64,000 nucleotides of DNA from Letharia columbiana (taxonomy: Eukaryota; Ascomycota; Lecanoromycetes; Lecanorales; Parmeliaceae). Every line of letters begins with the position of its first letter. Position 1 is the stretch's first letter. The notes beneath the pieces were generated by a model. The model ran no database searches, was not told the origin of the DNA, and worked only from the letters and a program-made list of their open reading frames with translations. Shown piece by piece: positions 11,471-21,496 of this stretch. The stretch is from assembly GCF_014066305.1 (NCBI RefSeq), contig NW_023501081.1, positions 124,001 through 188,000 of the forward strand, given 5' to 3'. The position numbers and the translations under genes were made by a program.

Positions 11471-12243
11471 CTATGCCAACCGCTCCCAATCACCAATCCC
11501 GAACCCAATGACCTGAAACTTCCCCACAGCCTCCAGAATCAGCAGGGCTTCACCGCCCGTCAGCCATGTAGTTTGAAGTTGGACGAAGCAATAGATTCTC
11601 GACTTACTGATACCGATTCCAAGCCTGCCCTCATCGTCGTCGCACTGGGCGAAGAAAGCAGCCAGGTCCTCGCCGATTTTGCCTCCGGAGATATGGAACT
11701 CGGCCACGGTTCTCCGCGCGGGGCTGAGGTGCTGTTTCTGCAACGTCATAACCTCTCCGTCGAGACCGATCTGCGATTGATTGTCGAGAGGGTCAGTGAA
11801 GATGTCCTTCCCACCACGGCCCAGAGTCATCGGGGTTGAAAGAGGATGCCTACCACGGTATATCTCACGCGGGCGATGGGCACGAGCTTGAGCTTCTCGG
11901 TAGCTTTGACGACTAGCGGGTCCAATGCTCCTTTGTCGAACAACTCGATCATCTCGAGTGCGATTTTGTGTCGCGAGGCTAGGGGACCGGCTTGGGCCAA
12001 GCTGTCGGTTCTGCCTACGATCTCGCAGGGTTGGCCTCGGAAGAGGATGGCTTGGCCTACTGAGAGGTCCCTTGCGGCAGTCTCTGTTGGTGTGGTGGTG
12101 GGAGGTTGATTGTCCACGCGGGTCAAGTAGCCTCCTAGTTCCAATGGTTTGTCCATCTCTTCTTCCTCCGTATCTTCTTCCTCCGTAGCTTGTTCGCCCA
12201 TATCGTGTTTGTCCCTTTCGAGAGAGACCGAGTGCTGAGACAT
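11471..12243 (-). CDS. eIF5A/HEX-1-fold protein, paralogue B
   Basis: Start ATG at 12243. Exons 12243-11854, 11770-11608 and 11547-11471; introns of 83 nt (GTAGGC...CGCAG, phase 0) and 60 nt (GTAAGT...GAAG, phase 1). The product has 209 residues. Residues 1-30 are acidic (EEEDTEEEE), then LELGGYLTR, first domain DLSVGQAILFRGQPCEIVGR...IELFDKG, then RYTV joined by splicing to IGLDGEVMTLQ, EFHISGGKIGEDLAAFF and a tail LLILEAVGKFQVIGFGIGDWERLA. The domain order matches eIF5A and the Woronin-body protein HEX-1. The hypusine-site lysine is not conserved (LASRHK replaces TGKHGHAK), and there is no terminal SRL. Role unknown; most likely a structural or non-translation paralogue. Confidence 0.72.
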
Positions 12244-12606
12244 CTGGGTGTGGGTTTCGAAGTGTGTTGTACAACCGCGGTTCTGAGCAACACCTGTTGA
12301 TGTGAAGAGGTCGGAGAACGATGCAGGGTTTTGGGGGATGCGAAGGAGCAGAAAGAGAAGCCTAGGGTTATGGAAGTTCTTGCAGTCACACAGCGTTCCC
12401 TGGTCTACATATCGTGAAGCAGCAACGAAAAGCAGCGCCGGCGACAATAGCAAATGGAGGACGGGCACGCGGAACAGTGACGATGACAGCTGAATATTTA
12501 ACCAGGAATCACCCGATTGGCCGCATCTCTATCATGCCACCAAGTAAGCTGAGAGGCAAAAGCTTGACCTATTCCTCCCTAGCACAGCATCTTCCCATCC
12601 CCCAAC

Positions 12607-13361
12607 CTACCCAAGCGATTCCCAGTCCCCAACACCGAACGCAACGAGTTTAAATCTGCCCATGACCTCATATATCAACAGAGCTGTGACTCCCATTAGC
12701 TGAAAGGCATACGCTCTGCCACTTTGCAAAACCTACTAATGGGCATACGGCACAATTTTGCAGCGTTGAAGAAGTAAAGAAGCGAAGGGCCCAATCTGCC
12801 CCCAGGAAGCTTGAATACCCTCTCCGGATTGTCTCCGACCCAACCTTCCTGCTTCTGCAGGACCAGAGTGCCAGAGATGACCTCGGCGGGCGGAACATTT
12901 CGCTGCGGGGCCAGCTCGTTAGCATCAGACCAGCAGCCTTCCACGGCAGTCCACGCTGAGAGCGAAAATCGTACCACGGAGTATCTAGTTTGCCAGGTCG
13001 CGACTATCGTAATCTCTTCGGTGTCGTCTGTAATGCAATCGGTCACCTCATCGGCGAAGATATCATAGGCATGTATTGAAATCTCGCCGTCAGCATCTGG
13101 TAGACCCGGAGCGTTCAAGACTCTGTAGGGATTGCCATCATTGAGGATGACATCGCCCTCCTTGATGTCCTTTGCCCGTTTGGTCTTCGGCTCGAAGCAG
13201 AGTATGGCGGTCCGAGGAGGGCCATCTCCTTGGTAGAGAGTAAGCCAGGATCCGATGTCCAGTGGCTCTTCCTCCTCTTCGGCGAAGGACGGCTCAGCCT
13301 TGGTGAGAAAAATGGTCGAGGAGCAAGGATCCATACGTCCGATGACGAAGCGCTCGGACAT
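12607..13361 (-). CDS. eIF5A/HEX-1-fold protein, paralogue C
   Basis: Start ATG at 13361. Exons 13361-12975, 12902-12737 and 12683-12607; introns of 72 nt (GTACGA...CGCAG, phase 0) and 53 nt (GTAGGT...CACAG, phase 1). The unspliced frame runs to 12696, but the third exon, found by matching paralogue B, reads LLIYEVMGRFKLVAFGVGDWESLG. The product has 209 residues, like B, and exon 3 is 77 nt in both. First domain: IKEGDVILNDGNPYRVL...ISIHAYDIFAD, very close to eIF5A in pattern. Second: GTLVLQKQEG...VFKLPGGRLGPSLLYFF. No hypusine motif (APGLPDADGE in its place) and no SRL. It starts about 360 bp upstream of the B start on the same strand. Confidence 0.74.
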
Positions 13362-13826
13362 GGTGAAGGTGCGGTCTACAGTGCAGATAATGGGTACTCA
13401 AACGGGCTAAGGGGTAGGCGCGATGGTACATCAGCGAGGCAGATCTCTCAACAGCTCAGCAGTGATGATAGGAGGCATAGTGATCTATGGAGGGCACCAT
13501 GAAATATATAACTCCAAGCTAAACAAATGCCTAGACTCAAAACGGGTGTTTGCATAGGAAGAGAGCGAGAGAGAATGAGGTAGGATGGGTCAGGAAAAGC
13601 TGTCTCTCGGAGGAGCGAAGTTGCCTCGAAGCTTACCGACCTCCGCAGAACGCAGTACGAAAACGGTGCGGGCGGCGAAGGGATGCAACCGTCAATGGAA
13701 AACATGCGAAGATAGGGCTATCAGATCATGCAAGTGATGGCGCCTTCATATGCAACTTGTCAAATGATATTCAAACGGGAAAGTGCTGCGAGCGGTCATA
13801 ACATGGCGTCCATTTCAATGCGAATA

Positions 13827-14474
13827 TCACCAGTCGCCGACGGAGCAACCTACGATTTGATATTTACCCAGAGCCTCGAATATCTTTAGAACTAAAACTC
13901 ATTTTCAGCGTTGATCTTAACCGCATTGGCACGTAGTCGTGGGGTCAAACAGGAGTACTTCGCCGGGCTAAGTACGTACTGATTGGGTACCCCTGTCTTT
14001 CCGCAAGTCCAAAGAATGGGCCGAGTGTAACGCCCATCCCGACTCCAATAACCTTGAACCTCACCTCCATACCGTCACTGGTAGTGCCTGAGGCGGTTCT
14101 ATTTGTTTCGCGCTGCAGAACGCCGTGCTCAATATTAGCATGCAATCGATACCTAGTAGAACAGTTGACGAATTGAAGCGTACCACAAGATACTCCCAGT
14201 GCCTGGTCCCTACAAGGTCCACTATTTGTGCGGGCTCGAGGATCTTAAACTGTACAGTGGCGTTGCGCGAGATATCACGAGCGGTGACAGTGACCATGGG
14301 ACTAGAGATATTGGTGCATCAGAATTCTAAAACCTTGTGAGGCCGCAATTCGTATACAATGACTTCGTCTTTTTCGATGCACAGTGCTAGTTTTCCACTT
14401 CGTGGATTTCTTGCCGTGCGTGGCGGACAGATTTCGTTGTCGAGTTCGATGAACCCTCCAAGTTCGAGGACCAT
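13827..14474 (-). pseudogene. eIF5A/HEX-1-fold protein, paralogue D, with in-frame TGA
   Basis: Exons 14474-14184, 14127-13980 and 13891-13827 are placed by comparison with B and C. Introns are 56 nt (GTACGC...TTGAG, phase 0) and 88 nt (GTACGT...TTTTAG, phase 1), at the same positions as in B and C. The text reads MVLELGGFIELDNE, KDEVIVYELRPHKVLEF, then an in-frame TGA at 14321-14319, then MVTVTARDISRN, WEYLV, HGVLQRETNR, FKVIGVGMGVTLGPFFGLA and IFEALGKYQIVGCSVGDW before the final stop. No intron of plausible size removes the TGA while keeping frame. It is therefore a recent pseudogene, a recoded stop or a sequence error. The rest of the frame is well preserved, which argues for recent damage. 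Confidence 0.6.
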
Positions 14475-15073
14475 AACGGAGTCCGAGATGGTGGTTAGAT
14501 GGACAAGCAGGTAAAATATGGAGAAATGTACCAGGGAGTGTCAAGAGGCACCCAAACGAAGTAAAAAAAGATAGTCCAGGAATCAGTAACCGTCCCAGCT
14601 CTGGCCAATGAAGCAACAAAAAGGACTTGAGCGTGTGATGGTCTATGAAAAGGAACTTCTGGAGAATCATCCTTGGGATCTTGCATCGCTTGATTCCGCC
14701 CTTGATTGCTCCATTTCGGGCAAGTACCGGACAACAGCATCGACGAAAATCGCAACTGGTAATAGTGGTAGAACAAGGTAAACACGGAGAACGCGAATGA
14801 GACGAAAAGCAATTACCAGGAGCAATCTCAACCATGGCGTCTCAGTTGTGCACCTGAAATGATGCGGAGCTATGCCAACTCTTTGGTAATGCAATATCTA
14901 GCACTTCATAAGCCTACGGCCTTGGTAAAAGGTCATGCCATGTATCACAATCAGGCGCCTGCTTTGCATGAAGACGCGCGTCAAATGGGTATCTCAAGGC
15001 TTCAACAGGGAACCTGCTCAACTACGAATGTCGCCGGAGAAATATTTGTGTCAGCATGAGTGCGCTACGAATC

Positions 15074-16426
15074 TCACTGGAGGAAGGTCAGCAAGTGCGC
15101 AAGGCGACTGAGCCAAAGTACGCACCAGGAAGTAGTCAGCCACCGGCTTTTTTGCCGGCATTCCCCTTGGATCCTGCGGAGCAGCTTCGAAGACTCTATA
15201 CCTTCTTCCAGGACCTGACCTAGGTGCTAGATTGGGCATGAACGCCTGAGCACTCCTTCCGGCGTCACCATTACTCCTCGCAATGACTCCGCCGTTGCTG
15301 GTATCCTCGCCCAGCTCCAGGATTGCCGCAACATTGCCACAACGATAGCAGTAATTTGGTGCTGACCAGACTGTAACTATACTTGAATCAAACATCTCTT
15401 TGAATCCTTCCATTACGAGTTGATGTGCTCTTGCTATCAAGGAGAGGTCGTTTAGATGGTTGAAGCGCTTGACGATTTCTGGTCCGAAGAGAAAGCCTGC
15501 CCCTCGTGGCGAGAGGCCCCAACTATCGATCTCATCCGGATCACTCCATAAAAGATCGCACATGGCACCTTCATGGGGGACTTCTTGCTTTCGATCCAAA
15601 AGCCTTATCTTGTCGACGCTATCGATCAATGGGCTGAGCCCCCCGTGCACGCAAAGCACTGCTCCTCCACTATGATGCGAGCCTCCACTGTCACTTGTAG
15701 CTCCAGTACCTGAAGGGCCAGTCTTCGAAGGCGTTCCAGGAGGAGAGGAGTTGAGACCGTCACTTTCGAACAAGCGTCGTCTGCTCCTGGGGAATCTTGC
15801 CGTCACCTCGTTCCTGGAGTTCATGATCTCAATCTCCACATCATCGTCCACCGGCTCAATTGCTTGTGACTTGTCCGTAAATGATGGCTCCAGTGTTGAA
15901 CTCGTACCTAGTACCAGCGCCCCTAAAGCCAGATAATCGAACACCTCACAGCAATATCTCCATACATTCGCACTCCCATACTTCCGTAGACATTCATCAT
16001 AGAATCCATATACAGTCGTGATCTGCCGTGATTCGTGATTCCCTCTTATCAGCGTTATCCGATCCGGATATCTGACCTTGAGACATAGTAATAGCAGAAA
16101 ACTCTCGAGCGAGTAGAAGCCCCGGTCCACGAAGTCCCCCATGAAAAGGTAGTTGGTGTCTGGCACATCTCCTCCTACCCTGAACAGTTCCATCAGGTCA
16201 TGAAACTGTCCGTGTATATCTCCGCATATCGTGACAGGTGCGTCGACCTGGACAACGTTGGCTTCTTCGATCAGCAGCTCGCGTGCTTTGTGGCAAATCT
16301 CGCGGACTTGGGGTTCGGGGATGATTTTGCAGGCGCGGAGTTCCGAAATGGCCCTGTATGCATCTATCAATAAGAGCGCCTGTGGACTAGTAGGATGGGT
16401 GATCAGTACTTGTCTAGGTCACTCAT
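15074..16426 (-). CDS. PPG1: PP2A-like Ser/Thr phosphatase catalytic subunit, Ppg1 type
   Basis: Exons 16426-16410, 16353-15126 and 15076-15074; introns of 56 nt (GTACTG...ATACAG) and 49 nt (GTGCGT...CTCCAG). Splicing of exon 1 gives [14 protein letters not shown]. The metallophosphatase signatures are complete: GDIHGQF, GDFVDRG, RGNHESR, then HGGLSP, LLWSDP and [11 protein letters not shown]. After VLGT there is an insert of about 75 residues rich in Ser/Gly/Pro, and another insert follows LELGEDT; both go with Ppg1-like enzymes rather than PP2A proper. The last intron places the stop right after DYFL, the C-terminal tail that is carboxymethylated in PP2A. Known family role: cytoplasmic phosphatase, linked in yeast to glycogen and Far/STRIPAK-type complexes. 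Confidence 0.88.
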
Positions 16427-17011
16427 CGTCGCCCTTCTTGCCCGTGGCTAGTCGGGACTGCGAGGTCTCTCTCTCGTCAGCTGCTTAGATGGATGGAGGC
16501 GCTTTGCTGACAAATACTAAGACTGCTCCTCGGTTTGTATGACTAGTACACGGGATCCAGTCCAGACTCGCAAGGCGTTCGAGGTAGGGTAAGAGTGAGG
16601 AAATATCGACGGGGAAGAGTGGAGGGGGCTGGCACGCGGTGAGAGAGCTTGTTGATTCCGGCCGACCTTATCCAACTGTCAATTGGACATGATCGAAACA
16701 AAATAGATGTATAGGCAATGTTAGACCAGTCAAGAGGTCATTGGTGCAGGAAGCACAATAGATGGAGCAGAGGTCCGCTAGCGCAATATATTGCCACATC
16801 CCTGTCGGTCTTGGCTCCAACGGAAGTCAAGGAAGCTTTCATTCCCTCAATCTCCATCAACACCTCCAAACCTGTGACAACTGGATCACAGACAGAGCCT
16901 ATGCAAATTTATCACTTCCTCCTTTGTAAAGATCTAGTGGCCGGCTTCTCACAATGGCAACAGCATGAGCTCTCAGTCTCCGCTTTGAAACCCTTTTCCA
17001 CTCCCTTAGCC

Positions 17012-17431
17012 ATGACACCCCACCTCCACCCTCGATCCCGCCTCACAACTTCCCTCTTCGGCACTACCCTCCTCATTTCCTTCCTAGTTGTCGGCATGCC
17101 ACACATTATACCATGCCCGGCGCCCCGCGTCAAGTTTGCAGATTCGGAATTCGAGGTTATGGAAGATGGGAGGCGGAGAAGGCGGCGGCGGACTACAGAT
17201 GCTCCAATCGACGGGAGCGCTGGGGCAGACAGAGAAAAGCAGATGCCTCTATACATTTCAGAAGAGGAGAAGGCCATAATGAGGAAGAAGGCACATGAAT
17301 GTCCTGTTCCAAAGCCCCCTGGGATCATTGGAAGGGTTTTTGGCTATAACGGTGAAGATAGCGGAGAAGAACAGTCTAGGCCGCGAGTAGTGACGCAAAA
17401 GACATCTGAAGTGCGAGAGGACGAACCGTGA
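17012..17431 (+). CDS. small conserved-type membrane protein, Arg-rich centre
   Basis: The frame is open from 16718; the ATG at 17012 is preferred because it puts basic residues (MTPHLHPRSR) directly before a hydrophobic segment (LFGTTLLISFLVVGMPHIIPCPAP), a typical single-pass or mitochondrial-type N-terminus. It gives 139 residues. A run of Arg (DGRRRRRRRTT) and a polar C-terminus with YISEEEKAIMRKKAHECPVPKPPG follow. I believe small proteins of this shape are widespread in filamentous ascomycetes, but I cannot give a function. It lies about 590 bp from the divergently transcribed phosphatase gene. Confidence 0.55.
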   Translation: MTPHLHPRSRLTTSLFGTTLLISFLVVGMPHIIPCPAPRVKFADSEFEVMEDGRRRRRRRTTDAPIDGSAGADREKQMPLYISEEEKAIMRKKAHECPVPKPPGIIGRVFGYNGEDSGEEQSRPRVVTQKTSEVREDEP

Positions 17432-17620
17432 AACACTTCCAGAACAATCAAGCCGAGGGTACGCCAACGGCGATGGTCTGGGGGGTATGGACTAGGGTGT
17501 GCATTACGAATTCGCAAGGACCAGAAGTTCAAGTAAGGACTTTATGTTCTACAAGCCTGGGGACACCGTGTCCTTAGCTTATTCAATGCTACAATTACCC
17601 TCGCCGGCCCTATATCAGGG

Positions 17621-18961
17621 TCACCAGGTCCACGTCCATAAGCCTTTGCCTGAGAGTCCTTGCAGCAGACTCACCGGCACCGGATGATAGTGCCAGTAAC
17701 CCAGCTCCCGGAATGGGACAGCCATAAGCGGTAGAGTCAGACACAGCCATGCAGCCGTCCAGGCTATCACTAGCGCCCTCGTCATTGACCAGTCCAATGC
17801 TTGCGGGATGAAGCGAGCAACGAGCTTCGACACCGCGAGCTCCAAGCCAAAGGCTGGTATCTGAGCCCAAAAGAAGCCCGCAATATGCAATCTCATCCAG
17901 CGCGGAGACACCAGACTCGTTTCCGGCTCTGGTGGAATCAGCCCCATATGCATGACACCGGAAAAGAAAAACGCCGATATCATTAACAGCGCAAACCCCG
18001 TTATCGACTTCGTTGGGATACCCAATGCCTGAGCCAACGATCGTCCTGGAGGCGCAGTAAACTGCCGATTTACACCATGCCACCAGTCACCCCATAAACC
18101 GCGAAGTCCCCTTTCCGGTATAGCTGAAAATCGGCCGAAGGGCAGTGGCCATGTGTGCGGACTCCACTCGTATGGCAGAATACCAACAGCATTCAGTCCT
18201 ACCATTGGGATTAGGGGGACATAGAACATGCCGGTCACCATGGCATAGATTTGTCCTGCAAGAACACAGGATCTGAGAAACCGTGGAGGCAGCAGTCTTA
18301 ACGTGACGAGCCAGGTTGCCATTTGCGCGTTTGGGGGAGGAAACGGCTGGTCGACTTCCATGCCAGACGTGGTGAAGTAAGGATCCGTCCAAGCGTAGAA
18401 AGCTGCGGCGTCTAGGATGAGATAGCTCTGGACAACGGTTTTTACTGCGTGCCTCAGAAAGGCTGATCTGCTGAGTCTTGCTGGTGGCTGGGTTTTATCA
18501 TGAGAAGGATCACCAATCTTCCATCCCGTTAGTCGCAGAGATACTAGCAGTGTGAAGACCCAAGGAATCCGCTGTGCCATTTTTTCGGGATACGCTTCTT
18601 CGACAACGATATCTTCTACCGTTTCGCTCGGGCGTTTCTCATCGGAAACCGAAGGTGTGGAAATCCATATGCGCCGGTGTGTCTTGCGCGGATCTCGACA
18701 TACCAGGAGGACGAAGCTCCAGAGGGCCAGGTCCACGGAGATGACATCGATGCCGGCGGCGTACCAGGAATGGATTTGGCAGGCAAATATGGCAGGCAGA
18801 AACAGGAAAGCCAGTTGACTCCGGGACAACACAGATGGCGGTGTGAGTAAAGCGAGTGGGAGAAGCAGGAAGGGAACGAAGTAGCTGTAGCTGTTGGGCC
18901 CTGGGACGATATGATGGGTTAGGTGCTCATAGAACTCGGCGACCTCCACGAAGGATTTCAT
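17621..18961 (-). CDS. wax-synthase-like membrane acyltransferase (MBOAT-2 type)
   Basis: The frame is open from 19036; I take the ATG at 18961 (446 residues), as the first 25 residues look like leader sequence. There are many hydrophobic segments: an N-terminal pair (YFVPFLLLPLALL, LAFLFLPAIFACQ), a central loop with GWKIG, then the wax-synthase core LWGDWWHGVNRQFTAPPGRSLA and FFFSGVMHMGL with the likely catalytic His. The arrangement matches fungal wax-synthase-domain proteins, which include acetyltransferases of terpenoid pathways. Substrate unknown. No biosynthetic cluster genes are seen nearby, so a lipid or sterol role is equally possible. Intronless. Confidence 0.75.
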   Translation of the reverse strand: MKSFVEVAEFYEHLTHHIVPGPNSYSYFVPFLLLPLALLTPPSVLSRSQLAFLFLPAIFACQIHSWYAAGIDVISVDLALWSFVLLVCRDPRKTHRRIWISTPSVSDEKRPSETVEDIVVEEAYPEKMAQRIPWVFTLLVSLRLTGWKIGDPSHDKTQPPARLSRSAFLRHAVKTVVQSYLILDAAAFYAWTDPYFTTSGMEVDQPFPPPNAQMATWLVTLRLLPPRFLRSCVLAGQIYAMVTGMFYVPLIPMVGLNAVGILPYEWSPHTWPLPFGRFSAIPERGLRGLWGDWWHGVNRQFTAPPGRSLAQALGIPTKSITGFALLMISAFFFSGVMHMGLIPPEPETSLVSPRWMRLHIAGFFWAQIPAFGLELAVSKLVARFIPQALDWSMTRALVIAWTAAWLCLTLPLMAVPFRELGYWHYHPVPVSLLQGLSGKGLWTWTW

Positions 18962-19221
18962 GCTGGAACTCGAAGCAGGTGCCGCTGTTGGACAGGAAAA
19001 TGCAAACCGAATCCCACGAACCCAACGATCCTCCAAGTATCTAGCTGATGGTCGAAGGAATAGATAAATGAATAAACAAATGAATAGACGGTGTCAGATG
19101 AGATCTCAAGAAACTATCCTGAGGCGTTCATTCATGCATAGTGATGTCATGATGTCAAAAGAACGTACAGTAGGATCGGTCAACCACGGTTCTTGCGCAT
19201 GGCAGCATGCAGGCGTGACCT

Positions 19222-19251
19222 CCGGAGCATAAAGTAAAGTAAAGTAAAGTA
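19222..19251. repeat. AAAGT pentanucleotide microsatellite
   Basis: A short run of about four to five AAAGT units lies in the gap between the acyltransferase and LEA-like genes. The rest of 19037-19445 holds no recognised gene. Confidence 0.7.
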
Positions 19252-19445
19252 GCCATGATAATGAGTCCTCCAGATTCTTCCTCGAGCGGGATGGTTTCGA
19301 CGATTGTATTGTACGCCATCTAAGTTACTGCAATTCCTGTGCACAGATAGATCATGCCATGAGCGAAATATCATTCTAATGGTACTATAAGGTACCTAGG
19401 TCATTGCTCATCTCCTATCAACATCCTCAGCCGTGTTCTTCCGCC

Positions 19446-20686
19446 TCACTGGCCCCCCAACCCCGTCATCCCTCCCAACGCACCACCGGCGCTCTTCGCC
19501 CCGCTCCCCAGCGCCCCGACGCCCCCTTTGACCGTGTCGGTCCCCCCGCTCGCGACCCCCTTGGCCCCCTCCCCTACACTCCCTACGGTCCCCGTCACTC
19601 CATCCTTCACCCCCCCCGCCGCATCTGTCGCCCCCTCCGTATTCGCCTTTCCCACTCCTCCGACGACCTTGCCGCCGGTCTCGGACGCCGCGTCTTCCAC
19701 CCCCCTCGCCGTCCCCTTCGTAGCGCCCACTGTGTCTTCAAGCCCTTTATTCGCATCTTCCGTTGCGTCCGTCGTGCCGGTGGCGTTTCGGACTTGGCCC
19801 ACCGCGTCCTTGGCGCCGGATTCGACATTGTCTTCCACGCCTCTATGTCCTTCTTTGACCTTGTCGGTGGTATCTGAAGCGGTTTGGCCCAGGGATCCGG
19901 CGGTCTCCTTGGCGGTGGCCGCGGTGCCGTCGGCTGTTTCCGATGCTTTATCGGCGGTCTCCTGCGTCGCGCCCTCGGCTTTGTTCTTGGCGATGACTTC
20001 CTGGTCTTTTTGCCGGGCTTCGCCTTTGGCTGTGGGGTCGCCTTCTTCCCCCTCGGCTTTGGCGGCGTTTTCGGAGCCGTGCAGGTAGGTGCCGGCCTTC
20101 TCTTCCACGGTTCCAATCTGTGCGCCCAGAAATCAATCAACCTGTTTTGTTGAAAACCAAAGGGGGTGGGGGTGAGGGGGGTTGAGGACTGAAATGCGTA
20201 CCACATTGCCTGCAGCATCATACACTGTCCTCAGCGCACTCCCCGCATAGTCATATGCCGAGCCCAAATATCCCTTTTCTTCTTCCTTCCCTCCTATTTT
20301 CTGAGCGACGGGTGTGTTGCCGACGCCTTCGACAACGCTGCCCACAACTGGGACGTAGCCGGTGACGTCTTTGGTTGCCGAGCTATCAGAGAATCAGGCA
20401 TCAGCTTTTTTTATGAAGAGAGAGTTTGACGTGGTAGGAGGGTGGAGGATGGAGGCGTACCCTGCGGCACCAAGGCCTTCTTGGGCTTTCCCTGCCCCAC
20501 CGGATGCAGCGTCGGAGACTTGGCCCATGCCGGGGATGTAGGATTTAGCGGATGCGAGATAGCCTCTGCGGGAAAGATGTTAGGAACTCGTGGTGAGCTT
20601 TGTCTGTAGAGCATAGAGGATGAGGGGGAAGTAAACAGAAATGCCTACCCCGCGGAGCTTGCTCCTTCTTGTTCTTTGTCGGCCAT
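19446..20686 (-). CDS. LEA-like repetitive hydrophilic stress protein
   Basis: Four exons: 20686-20649, 20565-20461, 20382-20202 and 20117-19446, with GTAGGC, GTACGC and GTACGC donors and CAG/TAG acceptors; phases join correctly. The product has 331 residues. The N-terminus repeats a GY(L/V)xxxx(S/V)(Y/V) pattern (GYLASAKSYIPGMGQ, GYVPVVGSVVEGVG, GYLGSAYDYAG). From residue about 110 it is Lys/Glu/Ala-rich with LEA-type 11-mer repeats (KASETADGTAATAKETAG) and ends in Gly-rich text. LEA proteins protect cells against desiccation and are intrinsically disordered or helical. No cysteine and no membrane segment. The antisense strand of exon 4 is also open, a composition effect. Confidence 0.75.
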
Positions 20687-21496
20687 GTCTTGTGCTCTGT
20701 CTTGTAGAATGATCCCTTATACTATTTTCTGGCCGCTAAGGAGGAAGTGTTGATAGTAGGACGGCAAGTCGTTGATGGATGTGGTCGTTAAGAGTAGAGA
20801 ATTCAGTAGGGTTGTTTACGAAAAACTTGATCCTATCTTCAGCGTTGGTGGGGTTGCTCGATGACGCTGTGCTGCAGGCGCCTAGACCTAAAGTAAGGAG
20901 CCGTTCCAGGGCGCTTTTCTAGGGGGCAGATCTCCCGCGCCGTTGCCCGTGGCGTCACCGGCGTTGTTTGGCTCTACTCTAAAGTACGTATTATTTTCAT
21001 CATCTGCTTCTTTTTGTCAAAAGACAACATCACCCGGAGTTGGCCCATAAAATCACACGCGTACCAATGTCTTCTTTATTATCTATACGATATTGAGTAC
21101 TGTGTTCGGCTACGATGGCCGATACTCCGTGCAGAGGACAGTTGACTACAACATACTAGAGCCCCGACCGCCATTCTGTAATTGATCGTGTCGGCGGTTC
21201 TTCGTCCAAAATGACATCATCTTACGATGTTGGCGATGTGTACCTGATTATTGAGCTGATTCTTGAGCGACACCCCTCGGGTGTATTTCATGAAAGACCG
21301 TTTCTGATCGTATACAGTATGATAGAAGGTTGCAGCAGGATATATTCGCCAGCAAATCCGTCCGAGAAGAACACATAATCGTGCAGGCGAAAACATAAGA
21401 GATTCCACATCGCTTTCCGCATCTTCTTGCCTTCTCAATTTTCACTTCTCCTTTGTACTAGCCCCACATCAGCTTAGGGCTTCTTCTACTCTCAAC
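20687..21496. other. intergenic, nothing recognised
   Basis: This stretch holds the shared upstream region of the LEA-like gene and the secreted-protein pseudogene. I see no RNA gene, repeat or coding frame in it. Confidence 0.4.

Noticed and set aside
19404..20153. Long plus-strand frames opposite the LEA-like gene
   Set aside because: They are antisense to a repetitive GC-biased exon whose minus-strand product has clear LEA repeats and phased introns; the plus frames are composition effects.
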